Part shown: positions 50,426 to 57,983 of the stretch, one piece after another
How positions within the stretch are numbered: the first letter of the stretch is position 1
Layout: each line of letters starts with the position of its first letter
Assembly: GCF_001612725.1 (NCBI RefSeq)
Contig: NZ_BDAZ01000050.1
Coordinates: 1 to 64,000 of the forward strand
Origin: Nocardia anaemiae NBRC 100462
GTDB taxonomy: Bacteria; Actinomycetota; Actinomycetes; Mycobacteriales; Mycobacteriaceae
Reading direction: 5' to 3'
DNA: 64,000 nt
Translations under genes and position numbers: made by a program
The notes under the pieces: generated by a model
Databases searched by the model: none
What the model saw: only the letters and a program-made list of their open reading frames with translations
What the model was told of the DNA's origin: nothing

Positions 50426-51313
50426 ATGACGAACCCCGAATGGACTTCCGCAGATCTGCCCCGTTTCGACGGCCGCACCGTCGTGGTCACCGGCGCCAAT
50501 AGTGGGATCGGCCTGGTGACGGCCCGTGAACTGGCCCGCGTCGGCGCCCGGGTCGTGCTCGCGGTGCGCGATATCGCGCGCGGCGAGGAGGCGGCGAAGA
50601 GCATTTCCGGCCACACCGAGGTGCGCGAACTCGACCTCGCCGACCTGGCCTCCGTTCGCCGCTTCGCCGCCGACTGGTCCGGCGATATCGACGTGCTGGT
50701 GAACAATGCGGGCATCATGATGGTCCCCGCCGGACGCACGAAGGATGGTTTCGAGCGCCAATTCGGCACCAATCACCTCGGCCATTTCGCGCTGACGAAT
50801 CTGCTGCTGCCCCATATCACCGACCGCGTGGTGACCGTCTCCTCGCAGGCGCACCGCCGCGGCAGCATCGACCTCGACGACCTCAACTGGGAAGCCCGCA
50901 CCTACAATTCCGTCGCCGCCTACGGGCAATCCAAACTCGCCAATCTGCTGTTCACCCTGGAACTGCAGCGGCGCTTCACCGAATCCGGATCGCGGCTCGC
51001 GCTCAGCGCCCATCCCGGTTGGGCCGCAACCAATCTACAGAGCCATTCCGGCAACCGGATCCTGCACGAGGTCATGCGGGTGGGCAATAAACTGCTCGCC
51101 CAGGATGCGAGTTTCGGCGCGCTGCCCACACTGTTCGCCGCCAGCCAGGAGTTGCCGCCGGGAGGCTATGTCGGCCCGGACAGCTGGTTCGAATTCCGCG
51201 GTCACCCGAAGGTCGTCGGGCGCAGCACAGCCGCCGCGAACGCCGACCTCGCCGCCGCATTGTGGACCAAGTCCGAAGAACTGACCGATGTGCGGTTCCC
51301 GGTCAAGGCGTGA
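50426..51313 (+). CDS. Short-chain dehydrogenase/reductase
   Basis: 295 residues. The NAD(P)-binding motif TGANSGIG (22-29), the NNAG motif near 93-96, catalytic Ser139/140 and YGQSK with Tyr166 and Lys170 are all present, so the enzyme should be active. Similarity in layout is to the retinol dehydrogenase/WWOX-like group. The substrate is likely a hydrophobic alcohol or ketone (inference). The ATG at 50426 follows the candidate operator; the longer upstream frame overlaps the TetR gene. Confidence 0.93.
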   Translation: MTNPEWTSADLPRFDGRTVVVTGANSGIGLVTARELARVGARVVLAVRDIARGEEAAKSISGHTEVRELDLADLASVRRFAADWSGDIDVLVNNAGIMMVPAGRTKDGFERQFGTNHLGHFALTNLLLPHITDRVVTVSSQAHRRGSIDLDDLNWEARTYNSVAAYGQSKLANLLFTLELQRRFTESGSRLALSAHPGWAATNLQSHSGNRILHEVMRVGNKLLAQDASFGALPTLFAASQELPPGGYVGPDSWFEFRGHPKVVGRSTAAANADLAAALWTKSEELTDVRFPVKA

Positions 51314-51314
51314 A

Positions 51315-52196
51315 TCAGTCGAGCAGCGGGAACCTGCCCGAATTCAGTAGTCCCGCGATCGCGTCCATTTTCGCTTGCGGCGCGGCGTAATCGGGGTGCA
51401 CCCGGATTACCGCCGCGGCGTCGTGCAGCCGGATCATCTGCTGCTCGGCCTCGCTGACGCTGCGGCCACCCGCACTCACCGCATGTCGGGCGAATATCGG
51501 TCGCTTCGGATCGACGCGTCCGAGCGCCAATGCCTTGTCGACTCGACGGGAGCAGCGGCAGAACGCCTCGGGATCGGCCACCCCGCAGGTCGAATTCAGG
51601 AATGTGCCGATGCGTTTCTTGGCTCGTTCCAAGCGCTTTCGGAATGCGGATGCGGTGATACCCAGAATCCAGGCGGCATCGGCGGAACCGAGTTCGAAAA
51701 CGTCACCGAGCACGAAAGCGACCCGCTCGTCGCGGGCTAGGCACTGCAACATGGCCTGACTGCAATTCAACCGCACCTCGTGGGTCAGCAGTTCGGCCTC
51801 GGGTCCGCGATAGTCGTCGGCGACGAGCCCGTCGGCCAGTCCGTCGCGGTAAGCATCGAGGCTCAGCTGTGCCGCCTCCTGGGGCGTCTGCCGTTTCAGG
51901 TTCAGCAGATAGTTGACGCCGATGCGGTAGGCCCAGGTCAGCAGCTTGGCCTCACCCCGCCACGTCGCGAGATTGCCGACCACTCGCAGCAGGATTTCCT
52001 GCGTCGCATCCTCGGCCTCGGCGGGTCGCCACACCATGCGCAGCGCGAGCCGATACAGCGGATCCTGTAGTTGCCGCACCACATTCGAGATGGCGGCTCC
52101 ATCACCGGCAATCGCCCGATCGACCAGCTCCCGCTCCCGAGCGCTGTCTTCGGCGCTGTCAGCCGTTGTGTCCGGGTGCGATAGCTCGGGTTCCAC
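51315..52196 (-). CDS. ECF-type sigma factor with C-terminal Cys cluster
   Basis: 293 residues. Region 2 (LYRLALRMVWRPAEAEDATQEILLRVVGNLATWRG) and region 4 (DVFELGSADAAWILGITASAFRKRLERAKKRI) mark an ECF sigma factor. The region-2 linker is long, and the C-terminal 100 residues carry a cysteine group (CGVADPEAFCRCSRRV) not found in basic ECFs. This tail could sense redox or metal and control the factor itself. The GTG at 52196 is chosen as start. No anti-sigma gene is seen. The haloalkane dehalogenase gene lies upstream on the same strand, with a hairpin between. Confidence 0.87.
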   Translation of the reverse strand: MEPELSHPDTTADSAEDSARERELVDRAIAGDGAAISNVVRQLQDPLYRLALRMVWRPAEAEDATQEILLRVVGNLATWRGEAKLLTWAYRIGVNYLLNLKRQTPQEAAQLSLDAYRDGLADGLVADDYRGPEAELLTHEVRLNCSQAMLQCLARDERVAFVLGDVFELGSADAAWILGITASAFRKRLERAKKRIGTFLNSTCGVADPEAFCRCSRRVDKALALGRVDPKRPIFARHAVSAGGRSVSEAEQQMIRLHDAAAVIRVHPDYAAPQAKMDAIAGLLNSGRFPLLD

Positions 52197-52235
52197 CGCA
52201 CAATCCTTCGGCGGTATCCGGCGTTACGCAAGTCC

Positions 52236-52278
52236 GGTGTGCGCCGCGCGGGTGGCACGCACTCGCGCGGCGCACACC
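52236..52278 (-). terminator. Hairpin terminator after the dehalogenase gene
   Basis: A perfect 15-bp GC-rich stem (52236-52250 with 52264-52278) and a 13-nt loop. It starts 2 nt after the dehalogenase stop. No U-run follows, as is common in high-GC terminators. It should separate the dehalogenase transcript from the sigma factor gene. Confidence 0.7.
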
Positions 52279-52280
52279 GC

Positions 52281-53153
52281 TCACGCACCCGCGGTCGCCG
52301 CCGTCAACGAGTGCGCGCGCAACCACGTCGCGACCGCGGTGCCGATGGCATCGGGCTGATCCTCCGGAGCGTGATGTCCCGCCCGGCCGACCGAGACGAC
52401 CTCGGCACCGGCGAATGTCTCCGCGGCCCAAGCGATCACCTCCGGCGAGCCGAGGCCGACGCCATTGTCGAGCGCCATGAGCAGCTTCGGCACCCCCGGC
52501 GACTCGGCCGCCCACCGGTCGTAGTTCTGCACCAACGCAACCACATCGGCGGGCTCACCCTCCACCGGAAATTCGCGCGTCCAGGCCAGCATGGGCTTAC
52601 GCGATTCCGGCGTCGGGAACGGGGCGCGATACACGTCGTGATCTTCCTGCGACAGATCGGTGATGCCCTTCGGCAGGTTGAACTCGATGAACGTATTCTC
52701 CACCAGCACCATTCGCTCCCCCTCCGCCGTCCGGAATTTGCGGAACAGTTCGGCGCCGAGCGGCGGAAGTTCGTCCCAGCGCATCGGCCGCAGGAACGTC
52801 TCGATCAGTGCGATGCCCCGAATGCGCTCGGGATGCCGTGCCGCCCAGTGCATACCGAGCGCACCACCCCAGTCGTGGCCGACGATGACGACCTGGTCCA
52901 GGCCCAATGCGTCGAACCAGGCATCGAGGTAGCGGGCGTGGTCCGCGAGGCGGTAGGCGCTTTCCGGCTTCCCGGACGCACCCATTCCGATCAGATCCGG
53001 TGCGAGCACCCGGGTTTGATCGGCGACGTGCGGGATCACCTTGCGCCACAGGTGCGATGAGGTCGGGTTGCCGTGCAGGAACACCACCGGTACTGAACCG
53101 GCACCGCGGTCGGTGTAGTTGATGAACGAGTCGAGAACGTCGACGGTAGCCAT
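52281..53153 (-). CDS. Haloalkane dehalogenase (alpha/beta hydrolase)
   Basis: 290 residues. The alpha/beta-hydrolase motifs match HLD-II haloalkane dehalogenases. HGNPTSSHLWR (with halide-binding Asn29) precedes the nucleophile elbow GHDWGG (Asp94, halide-binding Trp95). An acidic residue, Glu118, in IETFLRPM fits the HLD-II acid position. The catalytic His is in GRAGHHAPEDQPD (260/261). Such enzymes cleave carbon-halogen bonds with water in the cytosol. The ATG at 53153 is chosen; an upstream ATG at 53204 would add 17 basic residues. A sister epoxide-hydrolase role is less likely because the Asn/Trp halide pair is intact. Confidence 0.9.
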   Translation of the reverse strand: MATVDVLDSFINYTDRGAGSVPVVFLHGNPTSSHLWRKVIPHVADQTRVLAPDLIGMGASGKPESAYRLADHARYLDAWFDALGLDQVVIVGHDWGGALGMHWAARHPERIRGIALIETFLRPMRWDELPPLGAELFRKFRTAEGERMVLVENTFIEFNLPKGITDLSQEDHDVYRAPFPTPESRKPMLAWTREFPVEGEPADVVALVQNYDRWAAESPGVPKLLMALDNGVGLGSPEVIAWAAETFAGAEVVSVGRAGHHAPEDQPDAIGTAVATWLRAHSLTAATAGA

Positions 53154-53379
53154 GATGTTGGTCCTTCCTGGATCCGGCTTTATGCCTGCACGCGGTTTCG
53201 ACACACGTTTCGGCCCCGCTGCGACTGCCGCCGAATGTGACGCTCGTCACCTACAGGAAAGGCGGTCGCGCACGCGATCCCACCACAACCGCAGGTAAAC
53301 CTAACTTCCGTATCTGAGCCGTACATGTTTCAACCGCACGGTTCGGCTTTCAGGAGATTCTCAGACTTAAGTAAAGCCA

Positions 53380-53408
53380 TTGCAAAGGAATGTGGAATGA
53401 TCTACTGT
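53380..53408 (+). promoter_or_regulatory. Candidate sigma-70-type promoter
   Basis: TTGCAA (53380-53385) and TACTGT (53403-53408) are separated by 17 bp, close to the actinobacterial housekeeping consensus. It could drive the 621-bp leader and the nuclease gene. Confidence 0.4.
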
Positions 53409-53574
53409 CGCTCTACGTAAGAACAATGGAGTTCGCACAGACCGTCACGAGGAGTTACCCGCAGTACGACACGGCACGACGAGACTTCCCTCATCAGCCT
53501 CGTGGCGCCGCGAGAACGGATCATCCGGCCTGGACAACCGGCCCGTTCATTCGGCCGCGCACGAGCTCATTCGT

Positions 53575-53630
53575 GACACGACCACCCCTGGATCAGCGCC
53601 GGCACGCCGACTCAGGGGTGGTTCTGTGTC
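53575..53630 (+). terminator. Large hairpin in nuclease leader, attenuator or terminator
   Basis: Inner stem ACCACCCCTG (53581-53590) pairs with CAGGGGTGGT (53613-53622). Outer arms GACAC (53575-53579) and GTGTC (53626-53630) extend it across a small internal bulge. The loop is 22 nt. No strong U-run follows. It lies about 145 bp before the nuclease start. Confidence 0.4.
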
Positions 53631-53774
53631 TGCGTCGAGTCCCCTTGCCACAGCGTGCGTCCTTCGACTGGCTGTGCCGAACGTCATACGCGACAATCAC
53701 ATACGGGACGATCAGCCGCAGGTAGCTTGACGCCCGACAAATTCATCGGTGCGAGGCTAGGAAGTTCGATCTTT

Positions 53775-54554
53775 GTGAAGTGGTTGTCGTCCCGCACCGC
53801 GCGTCGCGTACTCGCTGTTTGCGCACCCGTCGTATTGGCTGTCGTTGTCGCCGTGGGCTATTCCTTTTTCGACGAGTGGACCGGCAAGACCGGCAAGGGA
53901 TCCGGACCGGCGAATGTCACAACGGCGTCGGGCAAGGACATCAACGATCTGCTCGGCCAGCTCGTCGATGCGCCCGAAGAATCGATGGAAGGTTACAGCC
54001 GAGAGAAGTTCCCGCACTGGGATACCAATAAGCCCGAGCACGGCTTCGGCCCCGACTTCACGCAGTACAGCAAGTGCACCAGCCGTGACGTGATGATGCT
54101 CCGTGACGCGGCCGGCTCGGTGAAACTCGACCCGAAGACCTGTGAGCTCACCGTCGGCCGCGGTGGTGGCTGGCAGGACCAGTACGGCGTACTGGATTCC
54201 AAGACCGGAAAACTCAAGCCGTACAAGTTCATTACCGACCCGGCCGGTGTCGATGCCGAACACATCGTGCCGCTGGCCGAGGCCTGGCGCTCGGGCGCGA
54301 ATAAGCGCGATGAAGATACTCGCCGCCGGATCGCCAACGACGCCGTCAATCTGATCGCCTCCGATCCCTCCGCCAACAGGTCCAAGGGTGACCAGGATGC
54401 CGCGAACTATCTGCCGCCGGGAAAATTCCGGTGTGGCTATCTCGAGCATTACGTCAAGATCAAAGTAAAATATGCGCTGAACGTTGATCCCGCCGAACAC
54501 ACCGCACTGCGCAACGCAGTCGCCGACTGCGTCAGTCGAGGAGAGTTCAAATAA
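53775..54554 (+). CDS. Secreted or membrane-anchored HNH nuclease (DUF1524-like)
   Basis: 259 residues from GTG 53775, with AGGAAG about 12 nt upstream. An N-terminal hydrophobic helix (RRVLAVCAPVVLAVVVAVGYSFF) would export or anchor it. The C-terminal domain has the GmrSD/DUF1524 HNH pattern: AEHIVPLAEAWRSGA (His), then ANDAVNLIASDPSANRSKGDQDAANYLPP with the Asn and Lys/Asp residues of the metal site. Three cysteine-bearing segments (KCTSRD, KTCELT, FRCGYLEHY) suggest disulfides outside the cell. Family members are secreted DNA-degrading enzymes; whether this one serves nutrient use, biofilm or competition is unknown. A longer frame starting at 53655 exists but reads as low-complexity. Confidence 0.87.
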   Translation: MKWLSSRTARRVLAVCAPVVLAVVVAVGYSFFDEWTGKTGKGSGPANVTTASGKDINDLLGQLVDAPEESMEGYSREKFPHWDTNKPEHGFGPDFTQYSKCTSRDVMMLRDAAGSVKLDPKTCELTVGRGGGWQDQYGVLDSKTGKLKPYKFITDPAGVDAEHIVPLAEAWRSGANKRDEDTRRRIANDAVNLIASDPSANRSKGDQDAANYLPPGKFRCGYLEHYVKIKVKYALNVDPAEHTALRNAVADCVSRGEFK

Positions 54555-54589
54555 GCGACATCATCGAGATTTCCGCCAAGGCGGCCGTC

Positions 54590-54814
54590 ATGACCGAAGA
54601 GGAAGGGACGGTCTCCGGCGAGCTCGATGTCACCGTCGATGCGACGGGTAAAGGCCTGGTCCGCTACCGCAAAACCGAGACCTGGTACACCATCGGCAAT
54701 CTCGAGGCGGAGCCGCCGCGCACCTGGACCACCGTCGCCGAGTTGGCGGCCGCCATCGAAGCCACCGCCGGAACCCGTGATGCGGCAGGCAATACCGTGC
54801 CCTTCGAGGCCTGA
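54590..54814 (+). CDS. Small acidic protein of unknown function
   Basis: 74 residues from ATG 54590, 35 bp after the nuclease stop on the same strand. Composition is acidic, with a strand-rich start (GTVSGELDVTVDATGKGLVRYRKTETWYTIG) and an Ala/Glu-rich helix (TVAELAAAIEATAG). No domain is recognised. Codon use resembles its neighbours. Position suggests co-transcription with the nuclease; a binding or immunity role is speculative. The frame remains open upstream without a good start codon. Confidence 0.55.
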   Translation: MTEEEGTVSGELDVTVDATGKGLVRYRKTETWYTIGNLEAEPPRTWTTVAELAAAIEATAGTRDAAGNTVPFEA

Positions 54815-54823
54815 TACGTAGGC

Positions 54824-55843
54824 CTACGGCATGGTGATGACGACCTTGCCGAAGGGATTGTCCTCGCGGAAGTAGCGGTACGCCTGCACCGCCTGGTCGA
54901 GCGGAAACGTCCGATCGATGACCGGGCGCATGCGATGTGCGCTGATGGTGCGGTTCATCGCCTCGAAATCGTCCCGGCTACCGACCGCGATCCGACGGAT
55001 GGCCAGATACGATCCGATGAACGGATTCTCGAATGCCTCTCCCTTCGGCAGCTGCGCTGCGCCGATCATGGTGACCATCGCGTTGTAACCCGCGGAGCGC
55101 ACCGATTTCGACAGGGTGGGCAGCCCGACGGCCTCCACCACATGTTCGACGCCGTGGCCGTCGGTGAGTTCGAGCACCTTCTCGTCCCAGTCCGGTGTCG
55201 CATTGCGGTCGATGGTCTCGTCCGCGCCGAGCTTGTGCAGCCGCTCGGCCTTCTCCGGGCGGGAGGTAATCGAAATAACCCGAGCACCAAGCATTTTCGC
55301 GTGCTGGACCGCGAACAAGGCGACGGTACCGCTACCGACGGTCAGGACCGTCTGATCTTGCGATACCGGTACCGGCTTGGTCAGCGCCGCCCACGCGACG
55401 ACTCCCGCGCAGGTCAGCGTGGCGGCCTCGATATCGGTGAGATGTTCGGGCACATGCACCACTGAATCCTCTTCGAGCACCGCATAAGTGGCGAGCATGC
55501 CATCGTAGTTGGCGCCGTATTGTTCGGCGACGTGGGCCAGTCGCTGTGGTCCATTGATGAAGCGCACGAAGTACGACGCGGTCACCCGATCGCCGAGCGC
55601 GGCACGAGTCACATTGTCGCCCAAGGCGATAACCTCACCGACACCGTCGGACAGCGGGATGATGCCGGGGGTCGCGGGCAGCGGGTAGATCCCGTCCATC
55701 AACATCAGATCCCGCCGGTTCAGCGAGGCCGCACGGACCCTGATGACCACCTGATTCGGTCCCGGCTGCGGAAACTCCTGGTCCCGGACGGTCAGACCGG
55801 CTAAACCATGTAGTGGATCGAGATGGTAGGCAATGGCATTCAT
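54824..55843 (-). CDS. MDR-family alcohol dehydrogenase/quinone reductase
   Basis: 339 residues. The GroES-like domain (about 1-130, VVIRVRAASLNRRDLMLMDG) and the Rossmann domain with VLTVGSGTVALFAVQHAKMLGARVI define the medium-chain reductase family. The Cys/His set for the catalytic zinc is not evident, so it may be a zinc-free quinone oxidoreductase type. ATG at 55843 overlaps the cupin gene stop as ATGA, so translation is coupled. It is the third gene of an operon with a SnoaL-like protein and a cupin. Confidence 0.9.
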   Translation of the reverse strand: MNAIAYHLDPLHGLAGLTVRDQEFPQPGPNQVVIRVRAASLNRRDLMLMDGIYPLPATPGIIPLSDGVGEVIALGDNVTRAALGDRVTASYFVRFINGPQRLAHVAEQYGANYDGMLATYAVLEEDSVVHVPEHLTDIEAATLTCAGVVAWAALTKPVPVSQDQTVLTVGSGTVALFAVQHAKMLGARVISITSRPEKAERLHKLGADETIDRNATPDWDEKVLELTDGHGVEHVVEAVGLPTLSKSVRSAGYNAMVTMIGAAQLPKGEAFENPFIGSYLAIRRIAVGSRDDFEAMNRTISAHRMRPVIDRTFPLDQAVQAYRYFREDNPFGKVVITMP

Positions 55844-56226
55844 GATCTGCTTCCTGTGGTAGGCACGAACAGCGCCTCAAAGGGCGCGTCGCCGACACCG
55901 GTGGTGATGTGGCCGCGGCCGTCGGTGTCCTCGACATGGACGAGGTCACCGGGCCCGAATCTGCGCCGAACGCCGTCGCTCGTGGTCACTTCGATTACAC
56001 CGCGCAGCATCACGACCCATTGCCGCGTCGGCGCGGGATGCGGTTCGCTGTCGAATTGCGAACTGCGCAAGTAAGTTACGGTCGCCGCCGCCGACATTCC
56101 GGCGACGGCCATTGCTGGTACGCCCGCGGCGACGGTTCGACCGGTCAGTGCGAGTTCCGCATCCACGAATCGGGAGCCGCCGTCCGCGGTGCCCACGATT
56201 CGGCTGAACCGTAAGGCCTCGGTCAC
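55840..56226 (-). CDS. Cupin-domain protein
   Basis: 128 residues. The single cupin barrel is shown by SSQFDSEPHPAPTRQWVVMLRGVIEVTTSDG and RRRFGPGDLVHVEDTDGRGHIT, which hold the two conserved cupin motifs with His and Glu/Asp ligands. Such proteins bind a metal and act as small dioxygenases, isomerases or binding proteins. GTG at 56226 overlaps the upstream stop as GTGA. The middle gene of a three-gene operon. Confidence 0.88.
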   Translation of the reverse strand: MTEALRFSRIVGTADGGSRFVDAELALTGRTVAAGVPAMAVAGMSAAATVTYLRSSQFDSEPHPAPTRQWVVMLRGVIEVTTSDGVRRRFGPGDLVHVEDTDGRGHITTGVGDAPFEALFVPTTGSRS

Positions 56227-56657
56227 CGCACGCCTTCGATGAATTGGTGGTCGGAGGTGATGCGGCCGTCGGAGTCGAGGCCGATTACCTCGTAACCGCC
56301 GCCCGCGACGGAACCGTCGGCGCGCGACACCATCGACCAGGGCAGGCCGATCAGACCGGCGGGCAGTCGGGTGGCCGCACCTACTTCGAAGATGTACTCG
56401 CCGGGAGCCACGAACATCTCGTAGGCGCGCGACACCCGGGCTTCCATCGCGTCGTGACCGCGCACTTCCAAGGCGGGTACCGCGAAGTTCAGGTTCGCCG
56501 CCGCCTCGCGGATCTCGACCGGCGGGTCGACCAGGGTCTGGACGCCGTCGGGTGCCCAAATCTCCTGGATCAGCTTGCGGCGCAGCTCCGGATCGGCTTC
56601 GTTCCACTGGGCCATGTAGCGCTCGGCGAAGGGGGTCAGGTCGTTGTCATTCCTCAT
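56223..56657 (-). CDS. SnoaL/NTF2-like protein
   Basis: 144 residues. N-terminal helix LTPFAERYMAQWNEADPELRRKLIQEIWAPDG followed by strands of the NTF2 cone fold (VRGHDAMEARVSRAYEMFVAPGEYIFEVG and GGYEVIGLDSDGRITSDHQFIEG). These proteins bind small hydrophobic molecules or act as isomerases and hydrolases. The ATG at 56657 lies behind two ATTCCC-N4-GGGAAT palindromes. First gene of the operon with the cupin and dehydrogenase. Confidence 0.85.
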   Translation of the reverse strand: MRNDNDLTPFAERYMAQWNEADPELRRKLIQEIWAPDGVQTLVDPPVEIREAAANLNFAVPALEVRGHDAMEARVSRAYEMFVAPGEYIFEVGAATRLPAGLIGLPWSMVSRADGSVAGGGYEVIGLDSDGRITSDHQFIEGVR

Positions 56658-56692
56658 GGCACCGAGTTTTGCGAGCGCGGCGCTGTTGCGCG

Positions 56693-56708
56693 ATTCCCTC
56701 CAGGGAAT
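56693..56708. promoter_or_regulatory. Candidate XRE/MmyB operator, site 1
   Basis: ATTCCCTCCAGGGAAT, an inverted repeat with 6-bp arms and a 4-nt centre. It lies 35 bp before the SnoaL start. Its twin is at 56730-56745, centred 37 bp away. Confidence 0.7.
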
Positions 56709-56729
56709 GACACCCGATGCGGTTCGGTC

Positions 56730-56745
56730 ATTCCCTCCGGGGAAT
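56730..56745. promoter_or_regulatory. Candidate XRE/MmyB operator, site 2
   Basis: ATTCCCTCCGGGGAAT, the same 6-bp arms with one central base changed. It lies 35 bp before the regulator start, mirroring site 1, so both divergent genes have one site at the same distance. Confidence 0.7.
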
Positions 56746-56780
56746 GGCGCGGACACCGCGGGTCGGATATCACTGAATTC

Positions 56781-57587
56781 ATGACGACAGTGGTGGAGCC
56801 GAATCCGTTCGCTCAGCAGTTGCGGCACTGGCGCACGCAGCGCCATGTGAGCCAGCTCGACCTGGCCATTCGCGCGGACACCAGCCAGCGCTATCTGAGC
56901 TTCCTGGAGCAGGGTCGCTCGCGTCCGGGCCGCACCATGGTGGTACGGCTGGCCGAATCGCTGGAGTTGTCGCTGCGCGAGCGCAATGCCCTGCTGCTCG
57001 CCGCCGGTTTTGCCCCGATCTTCCCCGAATCCGATTTGCACACACCGGAATTGGGCCCCGTACGAGTCGCATTGGAGCGCATTCTTGACGGGCACCTGCC
57101 CTATCCCGCCGTCGTCACCCGCCCTTACGGCAAGCTGGTCGCCGCCAATGCCGCCTTCGATCTCCTCACCGAGGGCGCGGCCACCGAACTGATCACTCCG
57201 CCGGTCAACGTTCTTCGCCTCGCCCTACATCCCGACGGCCTGGCACGACGCGTGCTGAATCTCCCGGAATGGGGCCGCCACGTCACCGAGAGCCTGCGCG
57301 GCAAGGCCCTGCGCAGCCCCGACTCCGGCCTCGACGACTTCATAGCCGAACTCGAAAGCTATCTACCCGCCGCCACACCCGGCCCCGACCACCTCGGCTT
57401 CGCCGTCCCCCTCCGCCTGACCAGCCCCGACGGTGAACTCCGCCTGATCACCACCATCACCAGCTTCGCTACCGCCGTAGACATAACCCTCTCCGAACTC
57501 CACCTGGAAGCCTTCCTGCCCGCCGACGACCAAACCGCCGAATTCCTGCGCCGTCGCTCCGAACAGCGTCAAGCGCAAGCCGACTAG
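56781..57587 (+). CDS. XRE-family regulator with MmyB-like ligand domain
   Basis: 268 residues. The N-terminal XRE helix-turn-helix (LRHWRTQRHVSQLDLAIRADTSQRYLSFLEQGRSRPG, about 15-50) joins a C-terminal MmyB-type domain (PYPAVVTRPYGKLVAANAAFDLLTEG and RLVLNLPEWGRH-like segment), which in this family binds fatty acids or related ligands. It is divergent from the SnoaL/cupin/dehydrogenase operon, with paired palindromes between, so it most likely controls that operon. ATG at 56781. Confidence 0.92.
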   Translation: MTTVVEPNPFAQQLRHWRTQRHVSQLDLAIRADTSQRYLSFLEQGRSRPGRTMVVRLAESLELSLRERNALLLAAGFAPIFPESDLHTPELGPVRVALERILDGHLPYPAVVTRPYGKLVAANAAFDLLTEGAATELITPPVNVLRLALHPDGLARRVLNLPEWGRHVTESLRGKALRSPDSGLDDFIAELESYLPAATPGPDHLGFAVPLRLTSPDGELRLITTITSFATAVDITLSELHLEAFLPADDQTAEFLRRRSEQRQAQAD

Positions 57588-57983
57588 CGCTCAGCCCGTT
57601 CGCCGATGCGAACTCAGCACTGGTCGGCGACGCCGGAGCAGCAGACCTCGGATCGACGCCAGTGCCCGCGTGGGCGTCGAGATCGGCGAGTGACAGCCGA
57701 GCAGCAGACCTAGGCCCGATCGACCGGCGCGCGCGTCGGCGTCGGAATCGGCAAGTGACTGCCCAGCAGCAGACCTCCGCCCGCGCAACCAGTGCCCGCG
57801 TCGGCACCTGACGACAGACAGGACTCGATAAGCGAGCATGTCACGGTGCGCTCGGCGGCCGCGCGAAGACCTACGCCGTCAACTCGGGGCGATTCACCAG
57901 GCGTCGTCCGGCTGTTCGCGAACGGCCGTAGGTGCCACGGTGTTGTCAGCGGCAGGGACCGAAGTGCCCACGTCAGCAGTGGT
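57588..57983. other. Intergenic region with degenerate tandem repeats
   Basis: 396 bp between the XRE and LysR genes. It holds three imperfect units marked by AGCAGCAGACCT (listed below). The remaining sequence shows no gene or clear promoter. Confidence 0.55.
57637..57830. repeat. Degenerate ~64-bp direct repeats
   Basis: The core AGCAGCAGACCT occurs at 57637, 57700 and 57765, spaced 63 and 65 bp. Between cores, stretches like CCAGTGCCCGCGT and GTCGGCG...TGAC recur with changes. Three units, intergenic, of unknown role. Confidence 0.65.

Larger units (their letters stand above)
53154..53774. other. Long leader region before the HNH nuclease
   Basis: 621 bp without a convincing gene. It contains a candidate promoter (53380-53408) and a large hairpin (53575-53630). 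Open frames inside it read as low-complexity Arg/Pro text and are not called. The spacing suggests a long untranslated leader or a small RNA before the nuclease gene. Confidence 0.5.

Noticed and set aside
53390..53725. 111-codon frame in the nuclease leader
   Set aside because: No domain, Arg/Pro-rich, crosses the hairpin; better seen as untranslated leader.
57591..57839. Minus-strand frame through the 64-bp repeats
   Set aside because: Its apparent protein repeats simply reflect the DNA repeats; spacing of 63 and 65 bp breaks the frame.
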